Origin: Botryosphaeria dothidea
Lineage: Eukaryota; Ascomycota; Dothideomycetes; Botryosphaeriales; Botryosphaeriaceae
Direction of reading: 5' to 3'
Assembly: GCA_011503125.2 (NCBI GenBank)
Contig: WWBZ02000016.1
Coordinates: forward strand, 5,208,001 to 5,272,000
Length of the DNA: 64,000 nucleotides
The notes below the pieces were generated by a model that was given only the letters and a program-made list of their open reading frames with translations, was not told where the DNA came from and did no database searches. A program made the position numbers and the translations under genes. Below, piece after piece: positions 34,188 through 46,815 of the stretch (position 1 is the stretch's first letter; each line of letters starts with the position of its first letter).

Positions 34188-36157
34188 GGTAATGAAATGA
34201 TTGATTGTCGTTCAGTTTGGGAGTAGTGATCTATGAAGAGGTTGGAGTTCAAAGAGAACTGGATGATGATATGTTGTTGAAGCGTTTACGAAAAGCGAAA
34301 GAAGAGTTGGATTCCGATGATGATGGACAATTCTGGATGGCAGTCTAAAGACTCTTATATCTCTCTTTCCATTCTAGAGAACCGCATCGCAAGCTGCTAA
34401 GACTAGCAGTTTCCTGTTTCGCCGTATCGCTTGAAAGACTGCCAGATGCCGACGCAGGGCATGATGCTGCGCCTTGTCTTGCCCTCTGTAAGCTGTCCGC
34501 CGATCTCCGACCATTTTCTCGGACAGTCGTTTATGATGTCGAGGCTGTGCCTGAGGATATTGATGGGAGACCGGAGACTTGATACTATAGTTGGGATCTG
34601 CTTGGCCGTAAGTGACTTGGCTCATGTCACTTGTTGCAGTTTCCACTGTGCCGGGCAGCACGCAATGGCGTGAGAGGGCAGGCGGACGGCTGTGAAACTG
34701 ACCAAGACTCTTACGCGTTTTTGACCAACTAGTGAAGCCTTGGATGTGCTGATCAAGTGGTACGGATCTTTCTAGCGTCCGTTCCGGAAACAGACAAGAC
34801 AACGGCACTTGAAATAAATTACTAAAGATCACTCTTTGCGGGGATTCTCATGCTACCATTAAATGAGTATTTTATGCCTACTAAATGCGGATTACGTAGA
34901 ATATGACCTTTTCCTACGGGTGTCGAGCATTGGCTGATTGCTGTATCACTGATGTACTCGTTGCTGGTTTCGGCAGCCCGTAGGGCTCGATGTGTCTCAC
35001 GGAACCTTACTAGGGTATTCAGGGTCTAAAACGTGACAATACGACTGGGAGGGCTTAGATGCCTGGCGGGTTATCTTTAGAAGGGACCGTGAAACGAATC
35101 GCCGTCCATCATCCCGATACGGTTGTGTCTCCACTCGATGCAGATAGCTCACGGGACCCCGCAGTGCAGCAGGTGCAAGAGCACACGAGTAATTGCGACA
35201 ACGGGTGGACACAGCCACGCCCTGCACAGCCATCAGCCAATCAGAGGCCCGCAAGAAGTACTTGTCACAAGAAAACCTGGGGCAGAGGCTGGCTACAGCC
35301 AGAGGACGCGTAAGGTTATCCCAGATAGCACCTTCGCAGCCCCGAATTCGGTTGCCTTGTGCCAGCTTTTGCTCCTGCCTTGGAAAGGCCATTTGGTGTT
35401 GGTAGTCCGGGTGATCCTGGCCGCACCCCCTGCAAGCCCGTAACCCAGCCTCTTTCCGCCATTTTTCTTGCCAATCGCGTCTTGAAACCGCCAATGACAG
35501 CTTGTGACAGTATTTTCCAGCGGCTCAACACCCACTTTCGGTCACAATACAGTGCTGCTAGTCGAGAGGGTTGCCCACCCCTTGCGGGCCGATTTTCCGG
35601 GGAAATTTGTGGCCGCCCACACAACACTCCCTTGCGTGTTTGCGCCTCGCGTCGTCATCCGCTCGTAAAAGCGTCGCAAACTTGCCCGACGCAGAAAAAG
35701 CAGCATGCAGAGAGCTCCCAAGTTCTAGCGGCGGGCGGAGCACAAACCAGGCTGCCCTTTCATGAGCTGGCAGTGATCGGGCGAAGAACAACCAAGCTCG
35801 GGCTTGGCCATTGGCATGCTCATGATAGGCCAGACACGACACCAGCGCATTGCCACGCTTCAGGCCAAGAAAGCCGGCTCTAATCTCCTGCTGATCAGAT
35901 CTCCCGACCGTAGCCTGCCGCGCTTCCATGGCCGAAGTACAAGCCGCAGTCGGGGAGGCTGTACTTGCTATTTTTGCTGTGTCACCGCCTACTCTTCCTG
36001 TGCCTGCTGAGATGCACGCGACATGTCGCGGAATCTGGCAAAGCTTCAGGTTCCAGCAATGATAAAGCGTGTGCGCACCACAATCTTGGACGCTCTTTGC
36101 TAACCAGGATCTTCGTCTCTCGCTATTTACCTGTCGTTCTCGTCCGCTTCTCAAGCA
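34188..36157. other. Intergenic, no gene supported
   Basis: Almost 2 kb between two divergent genes. It holds only short frames on both strands, without recognised motifs. The left 200 bp is A/G-rich leader sequence of the glycerate kinase. Confidence 0.45.
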
Positions 36158-38198
36158 ATGACCCATTATTTTGAAAAGATAAGATCATCTTTTGGCTTGG
36201 CCAGATCCTCTCCTTCAGACGAAAACGAGGCATCTGCTTCTTTGTACAGACTCCCAAGCCTACGCTTTTCTCCCATGATGAGCCAGCGTGAGCAAAGATG
36301 GTGGGAAGACGTGTCCACTTATCGGTCTTTTGCCGATAGGGATCCTGTCAGTCCACCATCCGAGCTGGAAGAAATCCAACTTCCGGAGCACATGACCAAT
36401 CAAGACCTCGAGGAAGGGAGAGATACCTCGTATGACCCACTCAATCCGCAGCAGCAAAACGAAGAGGAAGATGATCCCGACCTTGTCAGTATTTCACAGC
36501 ACGCTCCAGGAAATTTAAATCATTAATCTTTCTCAAAGGTCACCTGGGCGGACGATCAAGACCCTATGAACTCTCTCAATTGGACAAGAGGCAAGAAATG
36601 GGCGGCGACGCTACTAGTGTCGTGCTTCACCTTCATCTCACCCGTCTCCTCCACCATGATCGCGCCTTCTCTTGAGGTCATCGGGGATGAATTTGACATC
36701 GAGTCCGAGCTCGAGCAGGCATTTGTCATGTCCATATTCCTCCTGGCTTATGCCATCGGCCCATTCGTATTGGGACCATTGTCCGAGATATTTGGGCGAG
36801 TTGTCATCCTGCAAGCGTCGAATATGGTCTATTTAGTGTTCAACACAGTGTGTGGCTTCTCTCAAAGCAAAACTCAGATGATGGCCTTCAGATTCCTGAG
36901 TGGTTTGGGTGGCAGTGCTCCTCAAGCGGTGCGCGCAGGATCTCTACTCTCTATGCAAAGGACTCGAAACTGACATGTATTAGCTTGGTGGTGGCGTGAT
37001 TAGTGACTGCTGGAGAGCAGAAGAGAGGGGCAAGGCCGTGGCCATATATAGCCTTGCACCTTTTATTGGGCCGGTGGTTGGGCCAATAGGTGAGCATCAG
37101 CCAGCAGATACGCGTATTATTGATCTGACGGCTTTTACTTGTAGTTGGTGGTCTGGTCACCGAGCGTACGACATGGGTGAGCAGCCCAACTTCTCAGTGA
37201 GGTTTTTTTCTTTCCGCTCACATCTCTTCCAGCGTTGGGTCTTCTGGTCTGTATCGATTGCCGACGTCGTCGTACAGATTCTGGCCACCATTTGGTTACC
37301 TGAAACATATGCTCCGGCTATTCTGGCAAAGAAGGCAAAGAAACTCCGCAAGCTTACCGGCAACCAGAAGTTGCGCACCAAGTGGCAGAATCCAGATCAC
37401 AGCTTTGCAAAGATCCTCAGCAAGAATTTGGTGCGCCCATTCATCATGCTCGGCACCCAGCCTGCGATACAGGTAATGGCTCTCTTCCGCGCCTATCTCT
37501 ACGGCGTCATGTACCTCGTGTAAGTAGCCATGCAACGCACGAAAGAAGCACTGCTGACACAAATGTACAGTTTGTCAACATTTGCTCTCGTCTTCGAAGA
37601 TGAATACGACATGTCTCTTACCATGGCCAGTTTGACCTACCTCTCTCTCGGCGTTGGTTTCGTCATTGGGCTCCAAATATGCGCTCCAATCAATGACAGG
37701 GTCCGTTCTGCTTCACCTACACTCTCCACCACAATTACTGACTCGCTATAGATTTACATTTACCTGAAGAATAAATATGAGCACCCCGGCCGACCCGAGT
37801 TCCGAGTCCCTCTCATGCTTCCGGGAGGCCTCCTCGTTCCCATCGGCCTCTTCACTTACGGCTGGGGCGCGCATTTTGAAACGCACTGGATTGTACCCAA
37901 CATCGGCGCTGCCATCTTCGCCTGTGGCCTCATTATCGCCTTCCAGTGCGCCCAGTCCTACGTCGTGGACGCCTACACTCGATATGCGGCGTCAGCAACG
38001 GGCGCGGCTGCGTTTCTCCGAACGATGGCCGGCTTCAGCTTTCCGCTCTTCGCACCACAAATGTACGAAGTGCTGGGCCTGGGCTGGGGGAACTCGCTTC
38101 TGGCTTTTGTGTCGCTTGCCCTGGGGATCCTGGCACCGTGGGGATTGTGGAAGAAGGGAGAGTGGCTTCGTGCTCATAGCACGTATTGCGCTGGTTGA
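36158..38198 (+). CDS. MFS transporter, DHA1 (polyamine/drug) type
   Basis: Proton antiporter of the major facilitator superfamily, DHA1 branch that includes fungal polyamine and multidrug exporters. Exons 36158-36484, 36539-36928, 36984-37089, 37145-37176, 37233-37519, 37571-37700 and 37752-38198 give 572 aa. A long acidic, Ser-rich cytoplasmic N-terminus (about 125 residues) precedes VTWADDQDPMNSLNWTRGKK, a typical DHA1 entry. Then come LGPLSEIFGR (motif A), FRFLSGLGGSAPQAVLGGGV, APFIGPVVGPIVGGLV (motif C, spliced) and RWVFWSVSIADVVVQ. The second half starts after FRAYLYGVMYLVLSTF. The 32-nt exon 37145-37176 completes motif C. Substrate unknown. Confidence 0.87.
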
Positions 38199-39036
38199 TA
38201 TCAATTTTTCATGTTCATAATATGCACGTTGTGTACAAACTGAACGGCCGGATGTATATATGTAGGTATGCGCATAAAGCGGTGACTGCACCGTCTTTCT
38301 CAAGTACACAAGCACGTCTCAAATTTTAAATAAATATCTGTAGAAATAAGTGTGGACTTTTCGACGTGTGGTGGCTTTCTTGAAAGTGTGGTGATGAGGG
38401 CGGTCAGCCTCCGATGGGTGCTCGGGGCATCTCATATTGTCACACTCCTGTCGTGCCTGGCCCGTGCCAAGGTGGCACAGGCCCCGGGGTCTTGACCGCT
38501 CGCGTCAATAGAAGTGGTGGTGGTAATAAGATTGAGGAAAAGAGTGCCAGCTAAGCGGTGCTGTCACATGGGCCCCACTGGACCCGCAGAACAAAAAGGA
38601 ATGATCAATGCTAATCCTACTGTTCCTGACATCGAGTTTGGGACGTGTTAAGTGCACGCGATGATAGCAACACCGTTACTCTGTTCTGTGTGTCCTTTGA
38701 TGGTTCTATAACCTGTCTGTACCTGATCTAATAGGACAGAAAGTCCTACAGAATATTTGTTTGTCCTGGTATATATATGCTTCGCTGGCGGCGGTTCGTG
38801 ACGGGACTTTTGTCTTCTCTTGGCTGATCCCGCACGTGCCCGGTTCTCGTATTGCTGAGTGACCTGTGCGGGCTTCTTATCCGTGGGGTTCTGCCGTACG
38901 TACACAGTAAGGCTGCTGGTCCCTGCAGCTCTTGTTCTCGTGCGGAATTTCAGTCTTCAGACTCATAAAGCTCCTCTACCCCGGGTTGCATGAGACCCCC
39001 CTTCTTCATTTTCCTGTTTATCAACTCTACCGGAGA
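38199..39036. other. Intergenic, no gene seen
   Basis: Region between two genes in the same direction. It contains the 3' flank of the DHA1 transporter and the promoter of the enoyl-CoA hydratase. No motif was recognised. Confidence 0.45.
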
Positions 39037-39952
39037 ATGGATTTCACCACCCCTCAACCATCCAGCATGTCGACCACACCACAGTCTCACCCGGAAGTTC
39101 AAAATTGCGTCGTTTCGTTTCCGACGCAGAACATTCTTCTCCTCACTTTCAAAAGGCTGGAAAGACTCAACTGCATGGACCTTGAGACAAGCAGACAAAT
39201 GAAGAAGCTATGGGAGTGGTTTGATGAAACACCGTGCTTATTAGTCGGTATCATCACCGGCTCTGGAAGGGCATTCTGCAGTGGAGGAGACCTTCATGGT
39301 TTGTATTCTGATTCCAACTTCTGAGCGAGAACTATGTATATAACAATCAAAACTTTTAGAGTGGCATTCCGTGGTCAAAGCTGGACAAGAATATCCCATG
39401 CATAGCCCCGGTCTTGGCGGGCTATCGCGACGGAGAGGGAAGAAACCTATCATCGCCGCAGTCAATGGGATTTGCGTGGGCGGAGGATTCGAGATAATCA
39501 CAAACTGCGACATGGTCATCGCGGCGCACAACGCCGTCTTTGGACTACCAGAGGTCAAGCGTGGCGTGGCTGCTGTCGCAGGGTGCCTACCACGTTTAAC
39601 TCGGATCGTAGGAAAACACCGGGCGGTAGAGATTGCTTTAACTGGACGGAACATCTCTGCAAAGGAACTACATGCCTGGGGCCTCGTAAACCGTGTTGTT
39701 GGAGGTGGGGAGGGCGCGGTAGTGAGAGAGGCCATCAATATAGCCAAGAAGATATGCGAGAATAGTCCAGATAGCATTCTTGTTAGTAAGGAGGGGATTA
39801 ATCTGGGATGGGAGAAGGCCAGCGTTGAAGATGGCAGCTCTGAGCTCATAGAGAGGTGGTACAGAAAACTCATGGCGACCCACAACTTCGTAGAGGGTAT
39901 TCAGGCATTCGTGGAAAAGAGAAAGCCTCGTTGGAGGGTCTCTAAGCTTTGA
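39037..39952 (+). CDS. Peroxisomal enoyl-CoA hydratase/isomerase
   Basis: Crotonase-fold enzyme acting on acyl-CoA in beta-oxidation or a related pathway. Exons 39037-39298 and 39360-39952 give 284 aa. Oxyanion-hole segments are GSGRAFCSGGDLHEW (across the splice) and AAVNGICVGGGFEI. The active-site region continues as AVFGLPEVKRGVAAVAG, and ALTGRNISAKELHAWGLVNRVV is the usual C-terminal half. The protein ends exactly in SKL, the canonical type 1 peroxisomal targeting signal. The frame is open upstream to 38932, but 39037 gives a typical length. The active-site position usually held by Glu falls in LPEVKRG, so hydratase activity is plausible. Confidence 0.88.
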
Positions 39953-40223
39953 AGTTGTTGAATACAAATGTCTGTATCCTCTGGAGAGATCTTGGACCCT
40001 TTTTTTTTTTAAATTGCCTGCTTGCGTAGATGCGCAGATGGAACTGGCTAGCAGGCTAACATGCCGAGCTGCTTCGTGACGAACTCCAGGACAACAGCAA
40101 CATCGCGTGGGTCACAAAACAAATGGAAAACTCGAAGTAAGGGTCCGTTCGGATACAGGCCTATCTGGTCACAGCTGCCTTCCATACCATCATCTTCTAA
40201 ATCTTAATGCCGCGCCTCACGTC

Positions 40224-40964
40224 TTAGTCGAACAACATCCCCCAAACACTTGCTCCCTCTCCCCCATCTTGCGGCCATCCGTCGCCACTGACCTTTCCTA
40301 TTCCAGCTGTGATCCTCTCCACCATCCTGAATCCGAAATGCTCATACACGGTCACCGCTGCCGGATCCGCCGCCTCCAGCCAGACAGGTACTCCCTCATT
40401 TCGTGCTCTTTCCAAAAATGGACGCACGACGGCGGAAATGGCGCCCTCCACTCGAGGCACTTCCGGGTTGCGTGCGAGGAACTTGAGCTCGTAGTAAGGC
40501 TTCATAACCGGTGGTTCACTCGACGAGCGCGCAGTCGAGAAATTGCTTGCCGCTTGGTCGGCTTCCGATCCGGAAGTCAAGAACCGTCTCTTCGCGGCAT
40601 CGACCTTCATGACAAACTCTTGGAGCAATGGACGTTCCTTTTCTGGTGCGATGCTCGCTGCAGTGGTGGATGAAGTTGGGGCTCGATGCGGACTGCTGTT
40701 GGGTACCGTCCAAATCGCAACGGCGGAATAGTTTCCGGCCTCCACGCACACTGCACCAGATTGGGCAGCTTCCTCCACCTGAGGTCTAAAGTGTGGCTCA
40801 AGTGCTTCCCTGGATAGGAATTTCGGATATGGCGGTGCTAGTTCGTACTTCTCGGTCCAAAGAGCAAGGCTGATTGGAGTCTTGGTGAAAGCCGAGGCGA
40901 TGGCGGAGGTGATGCGAGACACGGCTGCGGGCGAGCCGGAGAGATTGGTGATGGAGTCAGCCAT
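40224..40964 (-). CDS. GNAT-family N-acetyltransferase
   Basis: Acetyl-CoA-dependent acetyltransferase of unknown substrate. Single exon, 246 aa. The N-terminal part (SRITSAIASAFTKTPISLAL) and the segment SGAVCVEAGNYSAVAIWTVP are typical of fungal GNAT proteins. The core YYELKFLARNPEVPRVEGAI corresponds to the acetyl-CoA site, here with PRVEGAI in place of the classic RxxGxG/A. VPVWLEAADPAAVTVYEHFGF is the usual last strand/helix. A low-complexity Ser/Thr insertion lies in the middle. It is convergent with the enoyl-CoA hydratase, 270 bp apart. Confidence 0.82.
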   Translation of the reverse strand: MADSITNLSGSPAAVSRITSAIASAFTKTPISLALWTEKYELAPPYPKFLSREALEPHFRPQVEEAAQSGAVCVEAGNYSAVAIWTVPNSSPHRAPTSSTTAASIAPEKERPLLQEFVMKVDAAKRRFLTSGSEADQAASNFSTARSSSEPPVMKPYYELKFLARNPEVPRVEGAISAVVRPFLERARNEGVPVWLEAADPAAVTVYEHFGFRMVERITAGIGKVSGDGWPQDGGEGASVWGMLFD

Positions 40965-41644
40965 GGTTCTCGCAATGAAGTGTAGGCTAGGTTGATGGTT
41001 GGAAGAGTAGCCGGCAGTTCTTTTAAGTGCAAATAAGCATTTGTTAATGAGTCACCGGCTCTTCGGTCATAGATAACGCTTGGCACGTGATTTATGTTAA
41101 TTAGCTGAACACACTGAACGCCGAGTTTTCCCATTTACGCTGCAATATTCACATCGTTCTGCTGTTGGTAAAATATTAATGACAGACTAAATATACAGTC
41201 TAAGTTCATTCCTCTGCTATGAAGCCGCAGAGAGTACTCTGTTCTCTGGAATTGAACAATTACGCTCGGGAACGAAGCCCACTCCCGAACTGCTGCAAAT
41301 TATGCACGGAAAGTTTTAGAAAACCATCGCTTCCGCATCATTGGTACGAATGAATTCATACTCCCAGCATGACCATGAGTGCATCCCGGCCGGGTCCAGC
41401 GCCGGAGCCCACGATGGCTGTGTTGCTGAAAATAGCCAGTACCGCCCGCACAATTTCCACCAGTGTTCCTGTATCAGCGCCCAGGGCGACATGACTCGAG
41501 GCAACCCGACCTTGAAAGAAGACCCAGTTACTACCCGACAAGTTTCTCACTCAGTAACGACTATCAATTTGTCGACGAGGCATCGAGAAATGCATATCTA
41601 TGCTTGCGCGATCTCTCGGCGAGAAGCACTCGGTACGTGAATTA
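40965..41644. other. Intergenic, no gene seen
   Basis: About 0.7 kb, somewhat AT-rich around 41130-41300. It should hold the GNAT promoter and the 3' flank of the carboxylesterase. Confidence 0.45.
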
Positions 41645-43285
41645 CTATACATCGTAGAAAGACAAATTGAGAGATTCACAGGAAGCGGCGTACTTCTGTG
41701 GTGACACAAAAGTGGGCACGGCACTCTTGTTGAAGCCCAATTCCACAAGGGCATCTGTTCAAAGGGCGTGTTAAATATCTGCTGAATAAGCCATCGATCC
41801 GGGTTCATACCATTCTCGTATCGAGACCACCCCAATTCTTGGAGTCCCTTGTGCGGATCTTTCGCAAAGGTCGCCCAAGCATGCATAACGGCCTGTTGCA
41901 ACTGCACCTGCGCTTCCTCTTCTGGCAGCCCGCTGACCTCTGCAGAGTTTCCGAATACCATGTGCATGTCGGAGCCGTGGTAGGCCGAGCTATTGGGGTA
42001 AAGACGTACATTATCCCAGTCTCCGCCGTAGCGGAATAGCCATGACGGAACACCAAAGCGGGAGCGTGCAGCTGCACCATAAGTGCTGGGGCAGGTAAAG
42101 GTCACCAAATTGAAGTTGTCCCATTGAGCCTCGGTCAGGATGCTGCCGGCTCCATAGGCTGCCCAGCGGTAGTAGCCAGCTTCGAAGTGGGTGTTGCCGA
42201 TAAGATATGGCTGTGTAGGCCGGTCAATAGTTACATACATTCCGCTAGGAATAGATCCGACTTACAATTTGTGCAAAGTTGCCTGTCCGTGTCCTCTCGA
42301 TCAAATCTTCGAGGGAGAAAACGGTGGAGTTGTCGACCGTGGGCTGGAACACAGCTTCAGATCTGCCCTGGCCGCTGACAGTTGGCAATCTCAGTTTTGT
42401 AACCGCAGTCTTGATTTCGGTAAAGTCTTTGCTCCGCATGCAGTCCAGAACATCCCCAGTGCTTCCGCAGCCTACTTGGGCTGAGATGTTGTACCACCGT
42501 GATGCCGCCGTGGTCTCGTTACTCGTCGGGAAGCTGAAGGCATTGCCTGAATGCGGGATGATGCCGCTGGCAATCGGATCCTCTTTGTACGCATAAGTCC
42601 AGAAATCCACAGCGGCACCGCCAGCGCTTTGGCCCGAGACTACAACCTTGCTGGAATCGCCGCCGAAGGCTTCGATGTTGTCGCGCACCCATTCGACGGC
42701 CAGCCTTTGATCGTGGAAGGCGAGGTTCTTGGTAGAACCGGGCTGCCCAGGAAATCCCCATATGCTGACACGGTAGTTGAGCGTCACAACGACCAAGTCT
42801 TCATGTCCGGCAAGTTTGTCGCCGTGGAAGAAGGGCGTGTTGCTCTCGCCAATGGTGAAACGACCCCCATGGATGAAGACCAGAACAGGCTTCAGCTTCG
42901 CGGATTCTGGTTTGGTCCAGATGTTTAAGGTCAGGCAGTCTTCGCTTTGAGTGTGATTGAGTTGGCCGGCGAAATTGGCGACGATCCGTTGTGCCTGCGG
43001 TGTTCGATCTGGGTAGTCGACCCGCGCGGAGGCTGTCTGCGGACAGGTGTAGCCATAGTGGGATGCAATAAATGTAGTGTTGCCTGTGTATTTCTGGGGT
43101 GAGGCGAATCGGAGAGGTCCAACCGGAGGCTGTGCGTAAGGTATGCCAAGGTACTCGACGACACCGGCTGCGTTCGCTGGATGGCCGATCACGGGGCCAT
43201 TGCTGGTGATTGCTATGGATCCATCATAGCGCGCAGACGCTGAAGTGGCTAGGAGGCCCAGCAGAGCGAAAGGAGGAAGCAACAT
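41645..43285 (-). CDS. Secreted type-B carboxylesterase/lipase
   Basis: Serine esterase of the carboxylesterase type B family (PF00135). Exons 43285-42266, 42210-41811 and 41754-41645 give 509 aa. A signal peptide (MLLPPFALLGLLATSASA) precedes the mature start. YLGIPYAQPPVGPLRF, SEDCLTLNIW and VLVFIHGGRF (oxyanion hole, residues 139-141) are classic. The nucleophile is Ser220 in GQSAGG, with Gln instead of the more usual Glu. The catalytic His fits AYHGSDMHMVFG. The last intron removes a 56-nt segment and restores the normal C-terminus (ALVELGFNKSAV). Substrates of this family include plant and fungal esters. It is divergent from the Dal5-type permease, 1.1 kb away. Confidence 0.9.
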
Positions 43286-44428
43286 TCAGGGCAGATGGCA
43301 ACGGAGGAAGGGAGCGGGTTGTCGAGAATTTCGGGGTGGATCAGTATCTATAGTCAGCGCTAATGGCTGTATGTAGATTAAAATGGGGGGCGGGTCTTAC
43401 CGCACATAGGCAGGTACGCCGCATCATTCCCGCTTCCGCCCCACCGCCTGCACCGCTTTGTGCAATAAACTCCGACTGGCCATGGCAAACTTCCAGATTT
43501 TCCGTGTAGCCAAGAGCCATCCCCGGTGAATGTTGGACAGCTGGCGCCGGGCGGTGCAGAAGGAAAAAACCGAGGCAGACATTCAGACGCAGGGCTAAGG
43601 AGAAGTTCGCCAATCACACAACGCCTTCCTTTTCTCCGAATGGATCCGAGATCTCTCGCTTGAGGGCTGTGGGACCCAGGTAGCACAGTTCGAGATCCAT
43701 TGCCAATGATCTGGGCGCCCCCGGTCGGCACAATAGTCGTACCCGGAAAATGCAGGTCATTTTTGCCGTGGGTCAGCTCTGAGATCCACGCGGCCCGCTA
43801 GAGTACACGCGCCTACCGACAATTCTGAGCAAGGAATGTATCTTTCACGATTCTTATAGGAAGCCTTGGATAGTCTCCTAGCGTGGAGCTACCGATGTGG
43901 TGGCGCCCCGTCGGCTCACACAAACGGCAACCCGGTGGTGGCGTTCAGTGTTTCCGAGAATACTCGGCACGGTCATGGCCATTGACGTCGGCCTAGGCCT
44001 GTTCCCATGTTCCTGCACGGTTGCGTTGATTCTGCAACGATTGAATCAGCTTTCGCTGCCCACGGGATCGCCTCGGGATTTGTAGCTGCTCGTCTCTTAA
44101 CAGTATGTTGTTTCGAAACACAGCGACTCGAGCTTCAATGACCAATCTACCTAGTGTCCGGTGAATGTCAGACAAACATTCTGATTCATCATCGGCAAGG
44201 TGGAGACTCTTGGCTGTCCAGCTGGGGAAACGGTTCGGCAGAGTAGTCCAACCCCGCACCCCAGAAACCTGGTGCAACGCCCTCGCGTCGATCATTCCGC
44301 CGTTCGATTCCCCGCATTTGCCAGAACGCCGACTGCGTAATGGCCCTCTTTTAGAAGCCGCCCTCCTTCGCGAAAATCTCTTCCGCCTCGAAGAGCTCTT
44401 ACCAAACCCCTCTACTGCTCCAGCGGGA
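43286..44428. promoter_or_regulatory. Divergent intergenic region, esterase and permease
   Basis: 1.14 kb between the start codons of the carboxylesterase (minus) and the Dal5-type permease (plus). An in-frame open extension of the permease frame reaches back to 44165. No gene is otherwise supported. Confidence 0.45.
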
Positions 44429-46181
44429 ATGGATATCAAGTCCGAGAAGTCAGAGTCGCCGGATCATTTCGAAGATGTCGAAACGAACATCTCCGACCAG
44501 TCAGAGGCACCTCAATATGACGCCAAGGAGACACAGAGGATCCTGCGCAAAGTCGACTTCCGGCTTCTGCCTATGCTGACTCTCCTTTATGTCTTGTCGT
44601 TCATCGATAGAAGCAATAGTGAGGTCGTCCTTTCGCTCGAAGCCCGTTTCGTACTAACACGCTTGCGTTAGTCGGAAATGCCAAGGTGGCTGGTATGAAC
44701 GACGACTTGAACCTTACTGGCCCACAGTACAACATTGCGTGAGTAATGTCCAATCACGCCATCTTACTATACGCTGATTCCCTGGAGGCTCACTGTTTTT
44801 TTCTTCCCTTATGCTCTTTTCGAAGTGCCAAGTAACGTTGTTCTCAAGCTCGTGAAGCCGTCAATTTGGATAGCTTCGATGATGATTGCATGGGGCACTG
44901 GTATGCTCACCGCTTTACATCCATATTTATCTACTGACCGTTGTAGTGATGACTCTTATGGGCATCGTGCAAAACTACGAGGGACTCGTTGGTGCGCGAG
45001 TAGCCGTAAGTCCCCTGGAGTATTTCCGGTGGATATGCGAGTAATACCGTAGAAACAGCTCGGACTTGCTGAATCGGGATTTTTCCCCGCAAGTACTTAC
45101 CTCCTCACAACTTGGTACAGACGACTGGAGCTTCAAACCCGGATGGCTGTCTTTTTCAGTGCAGCATCCATGGCCGGTGCTTTCTCGGGGCTCCTGGCAT
45201 TTGCCATTCAGAAGATGGATGGCATAGCCGGACTGGCAGGTTGGCGGTGGATCTTCATTCTGGAGGGCATTGCCACGGTTTTAATTGGTGGGACATGCTT
45301 TAAATTATTGCCCAACAGTCCAGAGACCGCTTCATTCCTGAACCCTGAGGAGCGGCGTTTCCTCGTCCACCGTCTGCAGACCGACTCGGGTACCAAGACC
45401 GGCCATGTGGAGACAACCGACCTGTTTCACTGGCCAACCATTCGATCTGCATTATCCGAATGGAAAATCTGGTTTGCCATCATCATTTACTGGGTTTGTA
45501 TGCCCCCCACACTCTGATTCCCCCCTCACGCTAACCGCCCATCAGGGCAATTCGATTTCCCTGTACGGTTTCACATACTCCGCACCAAGCGTAATTCTCG
45601 GTCTCGGCTACTCTGCTGCCGACGCCCAGCTCTTAACCATTCCCATCTACGTCCTCGGTGTCATTGCCACTATCATGGTCTCTTACTACGCCGACAAATA
45701 CAAGACGCGTTGGCCATTTATTGTCGGGCCTTACTGCCTGGCAGCCGCCGGCTTCCTTGGCCTCTTGTGCATCCCACATCCGCGGCTCCCCGGTTTGACC
45801 TACGCCTTCCTGTTCTGCATCCCAGCCGGTGTGTATCCACCGCTCATCGGAGTACTTTCCTGGATTGGTAATAATCTCGCTCCATCCTGGAAGCGTGCCA
45901 TCGGGATGGCTCTGTTAATTTCCATGGGAAACCTCGGTGGTGCAATCGGGAGCAACGTCTATTTGGAGGCGCAGAAACCGCACTACTGGTTGGGGTTCGG
46001 CTTCGGTCTGGGAATTTCTCTGGCTGCTATCATGGCTACGCTAGTGCTGAAGATAGCTTTTGAGAGACTCAATCGTAAAAAGGACCAAATCGGTACGGAA
46101 GAAGAGATAAGAGCGAGATACTCAGAGGAAGAGCTCCTCCGGATGGGAGACAAGAGTCCTCTGTTCAGATACATTGTGTGA
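44429..46181 (+). CDS. MFS permease, Dal5/allantoate (ACS) family
   Basis: Plasma-membrane anion:cation symporter of the fungal Dal5-like branch, which imports allantoate, nicotinate, sugar acids and other organic anions. Exons 44429-44618, 44672-44738, 44788-44900, 44947-45005, 45059-45493 and 45546-46181 give 499 aa. Signatures: FRLLPMLTLLYVLSFIDRSN followed by GNAKVAGMNDDLNLTGPQYN, FFFPYALFEVPSN, GLAESGFFPASTYLLTTWY and GWRWIFILEGIATVL. The C-terminal half has WIGNNLAPSWKRAIGMALLI and the family's GNLGGAIGSNVY. The frame is open upstream to 44165, but MDIKSEKSESPDH begins a normal acidic N-terminus. It converges with the glucuronidase gene; a sugar acid as substrate is only a contextual guess. 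Confidence 0.9.
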
Positions 46182-46815
46182 GCTCCTGGGTCTCACCATC
46201 CACTGAATCATCCGACGTCAACCTACATGTATACAGAGCTGCAGAAAGAATTGTTGAAGAGTATCTAGTATTTTGCGACTGCCGAAAGTTTTCGCAACCT
46301 GCATGCTTCATGGTGCGGAATCTGTTGGATGCATTATGTGGAAGCACGGTGATAAATGCATGGGTGAAGTGCCGTTCGGCGAGATTTCGAACATAAAACC
46401 GGGAACTGATGGGGGAAAGGCCAATTTCGAGACGAAACTTGAAGATTCTCTCAAAGAAGAGGATATTTTGGTTGCAGGTTACACTAAATGCGTCGATGTC
46501 AGCTTCCTCGGCTGAGATGAGTCAAGTGTATTTCGTCGGGTGCTTGCGGCGTGCGGGAGGTCTGATTGGCCGCACCGTCGAAGTGAGAAGTAGTAGTATT
46601 AGTAACGTATTGATATTCAAGATAGTAATCTGTATATATAAGCTTGAGTTGCCCGAAATGCTAATCGACACCTACCATTGGAAGAAGAACTCGTTCCATA
46701 AGTTCGATTTGTAATTTCTTTTCCTATTGAAGAAACTCGCTCTACCAGCGCACTACTAAGAGCTCACTCCCAGCCATACATTCTTTATCGAAAGTTGAAC
46801 ATTTGAACATTTAAC
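46182..46815. other. Convergent intergenic region
   Basis: Between the 3' ends of the permease and the GH115 gene. It is AT-rich with no gene; it should contain both transcript ends. Confidence 0.5.
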
